From Anoplopoma fimbria (lineage: Eukaryota > Chordata > Actinopteri > Perciformes > Anoplopomatidae): a DNA stretch of 64,000 nt. Under the pieces are notes generated by a model. It searched no databases. It was given only the letters and a program-made list of their open reading frames with translations, and had not been told where the DNA came from. The position numbers and the translations under genes are program-made. The stretch spans positions 10,063,219-10,127,218 of the forward strand of contig NC_072472.1 in NCBI RefSeq assembly GCF_027596085.1, given 5' to 3'. Below, piece by piece: positions 43,401 to 57,399 of this stretch (positions within the stretch are counted from its first letter, which is position 1; each line of letters opens with the position of its first letter).

Positions 43401-46014
43401 GCAGAGTGAGTCCTGTTCTACAGGGAAGACGGGAAGGATCAGAGGTTTATTTCTAACATCGACAAGCATCTGTGCTCTCTGTATGGCGCTACCAGCTTTT
43501 GACTTTCCCCTCTCTACCTTCCAGATTGTTATTCATTTGTGCTTTGTCTATTCACACCCACTCACACAACCTTTCACCACCCTCTGTGTTTCCCATTACC
43601 CTAAGTGTTGTAGAACATTAATGTATAATAGCAGTAATAGCCTTCCTTTTCCCATTGAGGCACTGGAAGATAAAACGCACACAACGAATCCTCTCTCAGG
43701 ACACGATGAAGAGAAGCTGATAGAAATGAGCTACATGCATAATAAATTATTTCTCATAGTCTTCCCATTGAGGTTAATGCAAATGTATTTCAATACATGT
43801 ATCTTTCCTGTGGTAATATGTATTCAGTGCATACCAGGCTTAACCTACTTTTCCACAACATCAACTTTCTATGAATTCACTGCGCATCAATATCATCAAG
43901 CTCTCACCACAGGGGGCCGTGCTCAACGAGATAAATTTAATTTAGTATACGTTGTGAAGCTGATAAGAAGCCAGTTTTTCTAACGAAGAAATGGCATTAA
44001 ATGAACCGGATCATCCTTGTGAGGTTTCTTCCGCAAGGAGGCTTATTGATTAGAGTCGCAACCTGCTCGGTGTCTCCAAAATATGTACTGGAATTTAGTT
44101 AGGGTATTACATAATGTTTTAATTATTGAAAGAAAGTGGGATGAACTGCAGTGCAGACACTAGAACCTATATGGCAACAAGTACGGATCTTGTCAGAGCA
44201 ACAAAACACACTCAAGCAACCCAAAATCAACTAACCCTTTTTTCCCTGTCTTGTGACCTGGACCGACCATTATTATCATCAGTCCATAAGTGTCTGCTGA
44301 AATATTAGTTATTCTAGCTGTCTAAACTGACGGGAAAGCAGCAAACTGCAGCATGTAATATAAGCGGGCTCCTTTTACCTATTTCTCATTGAAATGTGGT
44401 GTTGAAGGTGTATACATGTTGAAATTGATTGGCCTTTTACTGAATCTGAAATATATTTATCTAATTGAACAGTATGAGCAAGACATATCTGTTTACTGTT
44501 AGTTTTAAGCAGGAAAAGTAAATAAAAATGACTGGAATTTAAATAGAGTTGTGGGTCATTGCACTTTCTTTTAGCTCTGAATATTCCCCTTCAACAAAAA
44601 TGTCCATTGAAGAACAGGTCATTTTCAGCTGCCCCGGTAAATCTCATATTCCCATGGGGTATGTTCGCTGTTTTACTACTGTGTTCTAATTTAGAAAACA
44701 ACGACACAGTGGTGAGAGTGACAGAGCCGTGTTGGAGATCTTTAAACCTTGTTCAATATAAGCATTTGATATAAGAACATTTGATTGAAAGTTGAAAAGG
44801 TTTTTGAAATGCTATACTGACAGAAAAAAAAAAAAATCAGGTCACATTGTTGAAACCTTTTAAAAGTTTTATTTTGGCAGGGTCAGAGAACCCTCAGGTG
44901 TTTACTTTCAGGGAGTTTCAAATAAGCATTTGACACAGAAACATTTAACATTACTTTATTCTATTTTGGTCCTTTGACATAAATCTCGACTTTGATCTGT
45001 TACTAATTTTAGTATTTACAATCTCTACTAGTTTAGTGAGTGGCTGCTTCGCTGGCAATAAACGCTGCATTATTGCATTTTCCTCTCTTCACAATATACA
45101 GTATCAATAGCAGGCTATGAATCAAACCACTAATCACTTTCTGTCAGAAGTTTACAGGAAAGATAATTGAACTTACCAAAACCACAAATTCACTTCTAAT
45201 ACATTTACATGTCAACAGTCAAATTTAAAGCATTTCAGTAGATTACCGTTACTCACAGATCTTTTCTTAATTCTAATTCACACAGCCACCAATGTTGATT
45301 TAGAAGCTCAACGCTTGGCTTCCTTTCAAACCATAAGATCAGAACAGGTTGGCAAGAGTCTGGTGGTATGATAATAAATAACAACAACCACACTGTAACT
45401 GATAACCTTCAGCAAAATGTTCGCCAAGATAATAATAATATCAATCATCAGCTGTTGTTTGGCGCAATGTTAAACAACAACAACAAATGTGAAAAACCAA
45501 TTAGCTGTTCACTGAGCGACGTCTCTGTGGACTCCTGAAGCCATGTGTGTCGTATTCCCTGGATACATCTATTTTAAATGTTTGGATGTGTTTTGTAAAG
45601 ATGATGCAATCACAGGAATGTGTTTGAGGAAGGTTAGATCACAAACATGCTGTGACTCACGGATTTCCCTTTAGATCTGCTGATGGTGTCCCCACATGAT
45701 GTCCTTATGCTGCATCTACACTACAAATGAAAAGAGACTGTGATTGCAAGTTGTGAAGACAGTTCATGCATTTTTTTTGCTTTTCATAATGAAACGCTAC
45801 ATAAAAAAAAATAGCAAAAGCTAAATCAGTGTCATTATTACTTTCAACAACAAACCAATCGCCAGACAATTGGCTCAATTTTCAAGGTTGTATTATCATA
45901 TCTGAATCTATCATTCAGCTTCTTGACTGTAAAAGTAGATGCTCTCCTACATTTAAAGAGCCCACATCTATTAAATGGTGTTTGGTTTAATTATGGAATT
46001 TAAGCAATAGACAT
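40433..46014. other. Gene-free stretch
   Basis: AT-rich sequence with a 12-bp G-run at 41,632-41,643 and a short imperfect GT/GC microsatellite near 42,460. The 202-codon open frame at 43,375-43,983 has no recognisable motif or codon signature and I do not call it. Confidence 0.5.
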
Positions 46015-46400
46015 CTAAGAGCCATTAGCCCTGCTAGTAGCTCTGTGACACTGTACTTGTTAACAGCGTTGCTTTGAGCCAAATGTCTGCATGCTCACAA
46101 TGGCAATCCTAAAATGCTGATATTAAACAGTTCTAATCTTTAACAAACCATACTGCCATGGGTGATATGAATGTCTGTACCAGTTGTCAAGACATTTTAC
46201 CCAATGGCGCTAGAGGATAATCTGATGATCTCCAAGGTCATAAGGATTAAGCCTCTGGGGACCAAAATTTGCTGCCAATCTATCTAATAGTTGTTGAGAT
46301 ATTTTAGTCTGGCTCAAAGTGGTGACCCTAAAGACCAATTTGCCATCCAAACATTCTGCTAGCATGGCTAAAAATATGTTAGGAGGTTTGAATAGAATGG
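46015..46400. repeat. Old interspersed repeat (teleost type)
   Basis: GCTAGTAGCTCTGTGACACT, GTTGCTTTGAGCCAAATG, ATGAATGTCTGTACCA and AATAGTTGTTGAGATATTT in this order resemble an abundant fish repeat. This copy is heavily diverged. Confidence 0.5.
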
Positions 46401-46505
46401 AACTTAAATGGTAGACTTATTTTTGTTAATGTTACATGATGAATAGGTTTAGATGAGTTCACTTTAGTCCTAGTAACTATTTATAGACAATGAGAACAGT
46501 ATGTT

Positions 46506-46765
46506 GGGCGGCTGTGGCGTAGTGGAGCGCAAGGTAGTTCTCCAATCAGAGGATCGGTGGTTCGATACCAGGCTTCGGCAGTTGATGTGTCCTTGGGCAA
46601 GACACTTAACCCCAAGTTGCTCCCGAAGGCTTGCCGTCGGTGTGGACTGGATCTTGCATCAGTGTGTGAATGGGTGAATGATACTTAATATGTACTACTG
46701 ATTGTAAGTCGCTTTGGATAAAAGCGTCTGCTAAAATGACTGTAATGTAAAAAAAATGTAATGTA
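46506..46765 (+). mobile_element. tRNA-derived SINE, forward copy
   Basis: It starts GGGCGGCTGTGG with a pol III A-box (TGGCGTAGTGG, 46,515-46,525) and a perfect B-box (GGTTCGATACC, 46,559-46,569). A body follows with a conserved tail, GTCGCTTTGGATAAAAGCG, at about 46,709, then (TGTAA)n/A-rich sequence. This is a common teleost SINE architecture; I do not assign a subfamily. Confidence 0.85.
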
Positions 46766-47430
46766 TGTCCATGGTCATAAAAAACAATTTAAATAAAACA
46801 AAGTGTTCAAGTCCAGTGGTTTCTTGGCTTGGTCTCAGACACGACTAATCAAGATTCCATTAGCGCAACAAGATGTTATTCTATAACCTTGCAGTCAACT
46901 TAATCCTATCAGGATTTGTGTTTGCCAAGTTTTCAAACTCTAACCTACAGAACTAATATCAAATTGAATTCACTTAGCTTTATGAAACTGTCTAAAGGTA
47001 CAAAACTAAAACTGCACTTCTCAGAGGAAAAGAAAATGGTGATTTGACACACATATGGAGATTGGTGATTTTGTAAAACTTTGCCAGTTTCGTAACTCGG
47101 CCATTCATCCTTATGTCATTTCCTCTGAACGAAGACAACAATAGCATCTGCTCAAAACCCCTTCATTAATCCTGTCAACCAGGCATAAAAAATGAAGACA
47201 GATCACAGTGAGCGGTAGTCCTATTTTGGGGGGTAATTTATACGTTGTGTGTTTGCCTCTAAGGCCACTTTATCCACTTTAGTGAGGCGATGAAGAAAAC
47301 TAATTGCTGGCCTGCACTTAAGAGGCTGTCTGTGTGGACTGCTTAGGTTTTATGAATAGAGTTGAACTCTAGATGTGAGTCTGACCCTTTGCACAGGGCA
47401 TTATGTTAATTAAGACAATGTATGCTATAT

Positions 47431-47714
47431 ATTACATTACAGTCATTTAGCAGACGCTTTTATCCAAAGCGACTTACAATCAGTAGTATATTACACATCA
47501 TTCACACACTGATGACAGGCTACCATGCAAGGTGCCACCATCAGATTCTAACTAACATTCATGCAACATCCAGTCCACACCGATGGCAAGCCTTCGGGAG
47601 CAACTTGGGGTTAAGTGTCTTGCCCAAGGACACATCGACTGCCGAAGCCGGGTATCGAACCACCGACTCTCTGATTGGAGAACTACCTTGCTCTCCACTA
47701 CGCCACAGCCGCCC
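47431..47714 (-). mobile_element. tRNA-derived SINE, same family, reverse copy
   Basis: The reverse complement of 47,714-47,431 starts GGGCGGCTGTGGCGTAGTGG, carries the B-box GGTTCGATACC, and ends with the same GCGTCTGCTAAATGACTGTA tail. It includes about 30 bp not present in the forward copy 670 bp away. The two form a convergent inverted pair. Confidence 0.85.
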
Positions 47715-50700
47715 ATATATATATATCTGGCTCCTTATAGCTTTCAAGAGTCTTATTCAAGTCAACCTTAGTATTTATCATCCAGCCTCTGACTCTTGAC
47801 AAAATGTTATAATCAAAAACAACATGTGGCCTGAGAGGGAAAGTGTTATATACGCATAAGCATTTAAGATTCTCAAATCGGATTAGGACAGACAACAAAC
47901 ATGTTAACACACATGCATATAGTCATATACAGCTCCACACAATAGGGTGCAGTAGCAGCATCCAACACAGTTCCACTTTCTTCTCACGTAAGTTCTGACA
48001 TGTCAAAGGTCATCTGACACCCTCGGTTGAGCCTTAATTGGCCTGCTTGTCATTGATGGGGTTTGCACTTGGTTTCATTCGGTCAGAGTTCTCTTCAGCC
48101 AAGACTAGTTTATTGGGGACTAAAAGATCCCAGTGAGGCCCCCTGGGAAATTAAAGCCCTGCTTGGATGTTCTTAGACTGACTCTATCTCTGTCTTGCTC
48201 TTCCAGTCCTCCTAATCCATTGCTGACTTTTGCTCTCTGGACTCCTTTTCTTTAAGCTGAGGTACACCGGTACATCTACTCTAGTGAAAAGGATGACATT
48301 TTACAGAACCATGTTTTCAGTCCTCCACTGACATAAGAGACCTTAGTGTGATAGCTGCATCAGCATATTATGAAGGGACATACTGTTAAACCTGATTTTT
48401 TTTTTTGCAGTTTTAACGCGACAGTTCTACCCAAAATAATAATAATAAAAAATGTCCTCTTGCCTGTAGTACTATTTATAAAATTCTAGATTGTTTAGGT
48501 GTTATTTGAGATTCTGGATGTAGAGATGTCTATCTTCTCTCGAATATATTGGGAATATATGGCGCTCAGCTTGTAGCTCTCAAAACACCAAAAACATATA
48601 TATTTTTTTAAACTCACCAGCAATGTCTCTTTTGAGAATTCTCAACCCAGTTTCTACATGAACCTGCTCACAACAAGGTCTGTGGATTATCTTGAGTAAC
48701 TGGGTCATGATTCCTGGAAGCCCAGGGAGTTTTAGGGATGTTAGGTAGAGGGATATCCCAAAAAAAACAAGTTTACTATAAAAAAAAAAAATCCTCACAT
48801 TTCTGCTAAGGGTACTCCATCAATTGGTTACCAATTGTCATCGGACAATAATCGTTCAAAATAGTCTGATTGGCAATGCAGGGGAGAAGAAGAAGAGCTG
48901 ATCACATGTTGCAAAACATGCTGGGAAATTCTCAATGCGCAACTAAATTGACTTCACCACAGTAATGATGTGTGCCTCTAAGTCTAGACAGCAAGTCTAT
49001 TAAACGCGTTTTTCCCTCATATATCTCAAGCAACACATATGCTCTTTTTATAATCTATGCAGCTATCTGCATCAACTCTGTGCAAAACAACAGGACCCTG
49101 AAACTAAAGCAGCTAAATGTAACTAAGCAATTATTAATTTCCTCCTTTTGTGACGTTCCAAAATGTATTTTGTGAAAGACCTGTACACATAAGAGATTAA
49201 GGTCTCCGCATCTAAAGCAATTGCTTGTGCGTAGCACCATGATGAAGCATCATACAATTTTGTTTCAGCAGCAGGGGATGGTTGATTTATATATTAAGAT
49301 AGAGGGAGTAATGCAAACATTTGTGCCCCAAGCATACTTATCAATGAAAACTAAAACAATTTTGAAACAGCAACACTTTAAAGTCCTTGAGTCGTCAGGC
49401 TGGAGTACAGATTTCCCTTTGACAGTCACTGAAAATCAATCATTACAATGATAGCTGTTCACAGATACTCATCCAGTTTTACCGAGCTTGAGCCACTCTG
49501 AAAAGGAGAAACAGGAACTGTGCCAAGATGAAAGGCATATCCAGGGAAACTGAATCTGGCAGCCAAATGTGCTTTATTGCAAATTTGAGACCTGGTGTAA
49601 CTCGAGAAGGGTGTTGAATACATTCTGAAGGCCGTGGCGTTATGGGAACATTCAACTTCCGCTAATGAGAAGACCATGTCTGTAAGAGACCAGCAAGGTT
49701 TTACGCCTCCTTTTTGTCCAGGCATCAACCGTTTGCCAAACGTTAAAGGTGTTTGATTCCAAATTCAGAGCATTTACCCTCAACCTTCCAGCAGGGATCT
49801 GCTCTGTCTTTTAGTTTCACACAATATGCAAATGAATAGCGCCCAACCTCTGTTTCCCTCCCAGGTAAATAAAGTTTGCTCTGTCAGCAGTGTTGCTATT
49901 ATTCGCATTGTTAGCTGCTAGCTGCTGGCTTAGCAGTCAATGTGTTGAGATTCATGTGGTGGCAATCCCTCAATCATAGTTGCTCTGAATTTTGAATTTT
50001 GCACATTTAAAGTTTCACCTATTAGGAGACACAACCTTCTCCTCATCCTCTCGTTTTATTTCAGCTGTAGACATTCAATCTTTAACAGAACGTTTCATTA
50101 TGCCTCTTCATCACTTTATTGTCTCCTCTCTCTTTCAATCATTCCTCATATTACTGTCTGACTTACTAAGAATCAAATTTCAAAAGCGACCTCTACGTGA
50201 AGGAAATGATAACATAATACTGTTGAAGGACGTATAGGAAGTAATCTCATTCCTGTGGTGTCCACAGGATGGTGGCAGAGTGGGAAACTGATCCTGTCCT
50301 TTTTGTTTTCAGTGTCAAAGTGCTCTTTTCCAAATGTTAAAACTGTGCATCACCTGACTTTAGTTTCCTCAGTCACACTTTTAGCTCTAAATTAATTAAT
50401 TTCCTGTCAGATGATGCAAAGAAAACACATAGAAACATAAACTGAAGAAGTGGGGTTGAAACTGCTAAGTGAATGTAGCTCGAACGCTGTTGGTAACAGG
50501 TTCAAAGATAAATAATTAGTTTAATAATGCTAAAATGTCAATTGTTGTTTGATCTCATTTTAATGGAAAATATTCTCATTGTAATGGAAATTTTTCTTAT
50601 TATAAATGAAGTTTTTCCTAAGATATTGCTTATACATTCTAAGATATTCAAAATGAATGAAAGAAGTTAATGAAGTCTCATGTTAGCAACAGACAGAGCG

Positions 50701-53077
50701 GAATAACGTAATACTCTCAGCTATTTATGTAGGTTGATTTTTTTAACTACTAGATAGAATCTGGAGGATTCCATGATGTCGGGTCCAGCCCAGTGAGACT
50801 GTGGACGATCACCAAATAAGAACGCATATACAGTTTTAGCTCTACCAGGGTAGAAATTGTTGTTGTGTTAGTACATCTATTACACACACATAAGGAGGAG
50901 GAACTGAACTTAAAGGAGCATTCCTTGTAGATTTCCACTCAAAGAGGATTCATTCTTTGTTTTTTGTCTATTCTATTTGATACTTTAATGAGCTATATTT
51001 TTTCATTTCATTTTTCATATGCAAAGTGCAGTAATGTATATGTTTGTTATTGCTGTAAGGCAACTGTTCAACTCAACACCAACTCCTTTTGTGAGTTATT
51101 CATACCATTCCCCGAACCTACGTAGATGTTAGCATCTCTATTGCTGTAACTGATTAGGACTAGAGGCACAACACTAATTATGCATTATATATATATATGA
51201 CTCTCTTTACAACAGACATTCCCCTTTTTATCTGATCATTTCTATCCAAGAACAAGTCTTTGCTGATTTCAAGCAACCATTAGGGATATTTCCACTCCGC
51301 TCTCATGCTCAGGTTACTGGATGTTTATCTGGCGAGCGCTGCAGCATGTTACTGGGCTGTATCATGGACAACAGATGGGACTAACATGAAAGGTCCAGCA
51401 AGTCTCTGTAGAATGAATCCCACTAGCATATTACTATTCCATTCAACTCTATTTAAAGCAAAAGTACATGCGACCAATTTGTCATGTGTCACCTTCGACC
51501 ACCTGGTGTATGCCCTCTCTCATTATGCTGGTTAGGTCCTTGTTGTGAGATGGGGCTCAGAAGCAAGAAGTAGGTCAGGGAGAGGACCAGATTTCAGCCA
51601 GTGTGATATAAGGGAATTAGAAGTTTTATGTTCACGGACTGCAAGTGTTGAGGAAGAATGTCACAAAAGAGATGGATCATATACTTGTTTCTGTGAAGCT
51701 ACATTGCTAAGTACTGCACCTTTGTGCCAGTGATTTCTATTGTCCAAAGATGGTGAATGGGTGACTTAATTACCAATAAGTGTGTGACTATGGGTGTGAT
51801 AAGAATGAGATTTAGACCAACCAGTATCCTGCCTTTCACCCAATTTGAACCCATGGGTTCTATGAAAAATGCACATTAAAACGAGCTCTACATAAAGATA
51901 AAAGCATATTGCATAAGGTCCATAAAGGGCAAATTATAATACATTTTAATGCACTTGCTGCTATAGCCACTATTAAAAATTACTTTCTGCTCTGCTCTAA
52001 TTACGTAAGATCCTTGAATTGCTTTAACAAAAATGTATATATTCTTGGCAGTGTTATAGTTCAAACTGTGTAATTATTGTGCTGATGAAATAAATGTGAA
52101 ATCACAACGGTATTGTTCAGCGCTCACAGACGGTGTAGACTTGATCCCTCCTCTGGTGCTCTTCCTCACATTTCTAATATTGTTACCTCGGGGGGGAGCT
52201 TTTCCAATCAGTCTTGCCAGGTTGTGTGCCATTGTTGTATCTTCACAGACTGTCTACTACTTTCTGTATCTGTATGCTTTAGGAGTGGTGGGAAATGACG
52301 GATCTGCCATGTGCTACAATTTGCATCAGGAGCAATAGATCATGTTGGTGAAGGATTCTCAAGGGGGAAATAGATTTATCCTGGACTTGATTCATAGTAT
52401 TTCACTTTCATTTCTGACTGAGTTCTGAATAACGCCCCCTCAAAAATTCGTTCTGCGTACAGCACATGACTATTTATACAACTGACTTGGTTACCCTGAG
52501 AAACTGAAACAGGCCAACAGTGGGTGGAAGGATCAGCATGATTTTGGATTTTGTTCCTTTGAGATCAGCTAGCGAGAGAATGGAGAAAGGGGATGGATTG
52601 GAGAGAAGAGAGGATGGGCCAGTGAGAGCAATGTATAATGAAGTCTAGGTGCAGTATTATCGCTGAACCACAATTCAAATCTGTGTAATGACAGAATTAC
52701 CAGCTTCAACAAATATGTGAAAACATGGGTGAGGGAGCACATCTAGAGATCTGAATATGCTGATGGACGTTTTAGACCAGTTAGTAGTGTTCTGTGGACT
52801 GTGTGGCCTAAGAGGGTTTTGCTTATCTGGGAGGTGCAACCTCTGACCACATCTCTTGTCCCTTAGGTGCAGCCAGCCTCAGGTTCATTAGCAGAACGGA
52901 TAACAGGGATGATGAATGAGCTGTATTTGCTCTATTCCACATAGGCACACATACACACAATGGCACACATTCACACGTATTGTACACCCTCAGGCCAGCC
53001 ACAGCCAAGAAGATGAAGAAAGCCTCTCTGAAATACATGCAAGATAATAATAAAAGGAAAGTAACACACTATATATC

Positions 53078-53081
<4 letters not shown>
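47715..53081. other. Gene-free stretch
   Basis: No exon, RNA gene or mobile element could be supported; only short AT tracts (for example 51,188) were noted. Confidence 0.5.

Positions 53082-53128
<47 letters not shown>
53082..53128. repeat. (AT)n microsatellite
   Basis: About 47 bp of alternating A and T immediately before the 53,129 palindrome. Confidence 0.9.
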
Positions 53129-53130
<2 letters not shown>

Positions 53131-53172
53131 CGATAAAATCCATATATGTATATATATATGGATTTTATCGCT
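53129..53172. repeat. Perfect 19-bp inverted repeat abutting a (TA)n tract
   Basis: AGCGATAAAATCCATATAT (53,129-53,147) and its exact reverse complement (53,154-53,172) flank the six bases GTATAT. The left arm directly follows the (AT)n run that starts at about 53,082. Confidence 0.9.
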
Positions 53173-53445
53173 CACAAATACCAGTGTACTTAAATAGAAA
53201 GCTTGTTAGCTGATTTATTGATAGACAATTTTGTTTGTGTTTTTATTTACTTTTTTTTTAAGTTGTAATGGCACCCCCACCCGTTTTTAATTAATCTAAG
53301 CTTGGCGAATTCTATTCAATAGCCGACCAAAATGTTTCAATTATATATGGAGGAAAATGCACTTTGACCTTCCTATGGAAGAGAGAAATATTATATGATG
53401 AAATATTATCATCATATTCAGCGCACAGAGATGTATTACCTGACT

Positions 53446-54428
53446 ATATATATGTTTATATATATATATGTGTGTATATATATATATATATGTGTATATA
53501 TATATATGTGTGTATATATATGTATATATATGTGTATATATATGTGTGTATATATATGTGTATGTATATATATATATATATGTGTATGTAATTATTATTA
53601 TGTATATATATGTATGTATATGCATATATATATGTATGTATTATATATATATATATTATTATATATATATGTATGTATGTATATATATATGTATGTATAT
53701 ATATATATGTATGTATGTATATATGTATGTATTATGTATTATGTATGTATATATTATGTATGTACGTATATGTATGTGTATATATATACGTATGTATGTA
53801 TATATGTATTATATATATATGTATTATATATATATGTATGTAAAAATATATATTATTATATGTATATATATATGTATGTATTATATATATGTATATGTAT
53901 ATGTATTATTACGTATATATGTATACATGTATATATATATGTATATACATATATGTATATTATTACATATATGTATATACGTATTATGTATTATATGTAC
54001 GTATTATTATTATTATATACACATATATGTATATGTATGTATATATGTATGTGTATATGTATTAGTATGTGTATATGTATGTACTATATGTATATATATA
54101 TATATGTGTATATGTATATATGTATGTGTATATATATATATATGTATGTGTATATGTATATATATGTATGTATGTATATGTATGTGTATATATTATGTAT
54201 GTATGTATATATGTATATATATATGTATGTGTATATATATATGTATATGTATATATATTATTATTATATGTATGTATATGTATATATATATGTATATGTA
54301 TATATATATTATTATTATTATTACGTATTACACATATATACGTATATGTATATACATATATTATTATTATTATGTATTATTATTATTATTATTATTATAT
54401 TATTATTATGTATATGTATATATATGTG
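53446..54428. repeat. About 1 kb AT-only satellite of TATA, GTAT, GTGTA and TTA words
   Basis: Nearly pure mixture of (TA)n, (TATG)n, (TGTATA)n and (TTA)n blocks, becoming TTA-rich at 54,360-54,412. It stays open in two forward frames only because such words rarely make stop codons in those frames. The predicted Tyr-Ile-Val-Cys polymers are not proteins. Confidence 0.9.
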
Positions 54429-57281
54429 AAAAGTAAACTTTTACATTTTAAATGAAATGTTTGGTGTTAGCTTGCTTATGCGTTTGCCTTCGTGGACTAT
54501 CACTGTTGCCTATAAAATACGTTTTCAGCCCATTTCACAGCAAAAATACACTGCAGAGGAGAGAACGAATTTACAAGGCATGGTGTGCAAACAAGAGGCC
54601 AAAACATTGTTTGTTGCTGCATGCTAAACAGCAAAAACTTAACAGTATGATACTGTGTAATAAACAGTGTTGAGAATGTTACACTATATAAATGTAATAG
54701 GTTACAGATGAAAAGTTATCCTGTTAATAATGTAATAAGTAAGGAAAATGCTATATTATTTTATCAAAGGCAAGCTACTTATTACATGTGAGTACATTTT
54801 CATTATTTTCTAATATTTCTTTTTAAAGTGGAAACCTAGTTATGGCCATCAGCAATAATGCTGAAAAGTCCTCGAAAGAGCACCTTTAACAGGCATTGTT
54901 AACCTCACAACACTGTTAATGTACCACAGACTATTCAGCAACAAACTAATGACTAATGGCCACTTTCAACATGAAGGGAGGTATCATAAAAATAAGAGGG
55001 CCTTCAGGGAAACTGAGCTGTGCTCTGTGGTTAAAGGTCATATATGTTCAAATATGCAAAATACATGTAATCAATGGTTGAACAGTCCAAGTATCTCAGT
55101 TCATGATCTAATATAATCAATAATGCTATTCTCCTAATATTATAGAGGCTGGCATGCGGTCCGACACCAGTGCCACAGAGTCAACAATTCTCTGTGCCTT
55201 GGCAGACCATTCTTTATAAAATAAATAATAACATGGCTTTTGTCCTGCAGGTAACATAACATCTATTGTTCTGGTTTCATTCTCTTAACATAAAAACACA
55301 TGTTTCACCTTTATACATTTTCAAACATTAAGTTCAAGTACAACAGATACTTTCCCACTCCTTTTAATGGCGCTGTCCTTTGTGATGCTTTCGCCATTTA
55401 CAACGTTACAATAGCGCTATTCTGTTTTAGGGTCATATCCCCCAAATGTGTCCGTTTGACTACACATAATAACCAGAAAATAACTTATTGCATGAGTTTC
55501 TCAGTAGTTTTTTTTGTCGGTTAGCTTTCCCCACCTGCTAGCTAAAAGTCCCCTAGCATTAGCAGGTTAGCCTACAGCCTTCCATCTCCATTTTACAGAA
55601 TGTTCTCAAAAACATATCACTATGACAACATGATCTTGTAAATTAAATTTTAAACTCTTAAAATCTAGCATTTACACTCTATTTAAAGGCAAACTTAGAT
55701 TTACAGACCTGTGTTTAAAGAATAGTTAAGACATACGGTATACTTCACGGCAGGAAAAGATTTATTCTTCCTCTGTGCTTTCAACCCTCTAAACTGTATT
55801 GGAGAAGACTTCAAACTAGATATTGAGATCATAAACTCATGTTTACGATGTTTGCTGAGGGAATAAATCAAGAGAGAAGTACGAGTCATATTCTCATAAA
55901 CTTCCATACAATCAGACTTATTTTTTGCAGCCAGAGGAGCCAACTCCACTGATGGCCATTGGAGAGAATGGAGGTTTAAGACATTTCTGAATTGGTGTGT
56001 CTTTTCAGATTTGGAATGTTGCATGAAAAGAATAATTTTGTATAAATAGCATTGCATTTTTATTACCCGCCTACTTGACCTCCATGCCAAATTTTTACCT
56101 CATGGGGTGAAAACTTAAAGCATAAAAGGGTGGGGTGACCTTTTGTGGACCGACCGGGGAAGTACGTTACGGGGGAGTAACATTTATTTTCATTTGTCGT
56201 ATTTTGAATATGTTTAACACAGTAACTACGTTTTTGATACTACTATTAGCACATCTGATAAGAGTAAAGAAAATGATTCGAGTTACAGACCTGCTTTAGC
56301 TGCACTGCTTGTAGTGTTTTGGATACGGGGCAGCCACAAAACCTGTATGATGTCAACCTGCGGAGGATCAAACCTGCCTCGATAGGAGGTTGATTTGTTG
56401 GTCTTGGACCTCTACTTGTTGCTGAACGGGGATTAATTATTATATAGACACCCATTCCACAATGCATAAAGAAATGTAGATGATGATCATGTTGTAAAAT
56501 AAAAGACAACGTAGAATTTTGTGCATCCCTAGTCAGGATTTAACCCTAATGTTGATTAATGTCACCTGCATCTTGCAGGTCTCGGCCCTCATCCAAGCTG
56601 TCCCGTGTTTTTTAAGAATACATCTGCGTTAAAGGAGTCAAATACGTTGATTTTTCAAGTGCATGTACAGACAAATTATACTTTATATACTTCATAGCCT
56701 TAATTCCTATATAACTTTGGATCACGAGCTAGCTTACTTATGCTACTCCTCATGAGAAACTGAATTAAATCCACTAACTGGTTTGACATAGTTGCCTGCA
56801 GGCTGGGTTTGTCTGTTTAATAGGTATATAATTAAATTGCTAAAATTCAAGTACAATTACCTCAAAACTGTACTTATGTATGTAATTAAATAAATACACA
56901 TACTTACCACCACTGTCAACAACTGCTACAGCGCAGTAAAACAAAACAGAACCAATCTCAGATGGTTGTAAAAGATAATGAGACACATAACATTTAAGGA
57001 GATGTAAGGTTCTATTCAAATGTTTTATATTTGATTATTATTTGCATTACATGTCGCCTGATAGTCAGATAAGTAATGATTGAACATATTCTTTTTCAAA
57101 ATGAATATAATCAATAATCTATCTGTTCTACAGGTTATGATCCCCTGGACTTCATCGCTCTGACTTGTACCAGTGTGGACTATGTTACGATAAAAATATT
57201 ACAAAACGTGATGTTATTTTATGATTATAGCACTGAGAAACATTGCAGGATTCGTTTTGTTTGTTGTTGTGTCAGAAGCCA
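54429..57281. other. Gene-free stretch with one repeat copy
   Basis: Contains the 55.8 kb repeat copy. A minus-strand frame at 56,246-56,509 shows Arg/Pro-rich residues but no known domain. Confidence 0.45.
55812..56067. repeat. Second copy of the 57.8 kb interspersed repeat (partial)
   Basis: Shares ATAAACTCATGTTTACGATG, GAGGGAATAAATCAAG, TGATGGCCATT and AGCATTGCATTTTTATTAC in the same order as 57,829-58,060, with small gaps. It lacks the CATAGACTGTAT half. Confidence 0.65.
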
Positions 57282-57399
57282 CTAGCTTAAATCAGGAAAC
57301 GTCATGTATTTCTTTACGTTGCATTTCACCATGAAGGCCTCTCCATTCTTCGTCTCGTTGGTCACCAGCTCGAGGAGGCCCTCCGCTACCTCAGACGGA
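57282..57399 (-). pseudogene. hpgd-like block 4 (C-terminal exon with stop)
   Basis: It starts after TTTTTCATTCAG, encodes PSEVAEGLLELV and NGEAFMVKCNVKKYM, and ends at TAG (57,282-57,284). The frame agrees with block 3. The intron separating it from block 3 holds an interspersed repeat (57,552-58,068). Confidence 0.75.

Noticed and set aside
43375..43983. 202-codon forward open frame
   Set aside because: No domain, no codon bias, no splice or promoter context; length is within chance for this amount of DNA.
46506..46580. tRNA gene
   Set aside because: A- and B-boxes are present but there is no cloverleaf; the segment is the head of a SINE with a second copy at 47.7 kb.
53395..54436. Forward open frames of 344 and 322 codons
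   Set aside because: They lie in TA/TATG/TTA satellite; the products are Tyr/Ile/Val/Cys polymers explained by composition.
56246..56509. Minus-strand frame with RGPRPTNQPP
   Set aside because: No start context, domain or splice signals; probably part of an unclassified repeat.
57134..57240. Possible + strand exon after TTCTACAG (reads YDPLDFIALTCTSVDYV)
   Set aside because: An isolated acceptor-like site with no donor, partner exon or recognisable family.
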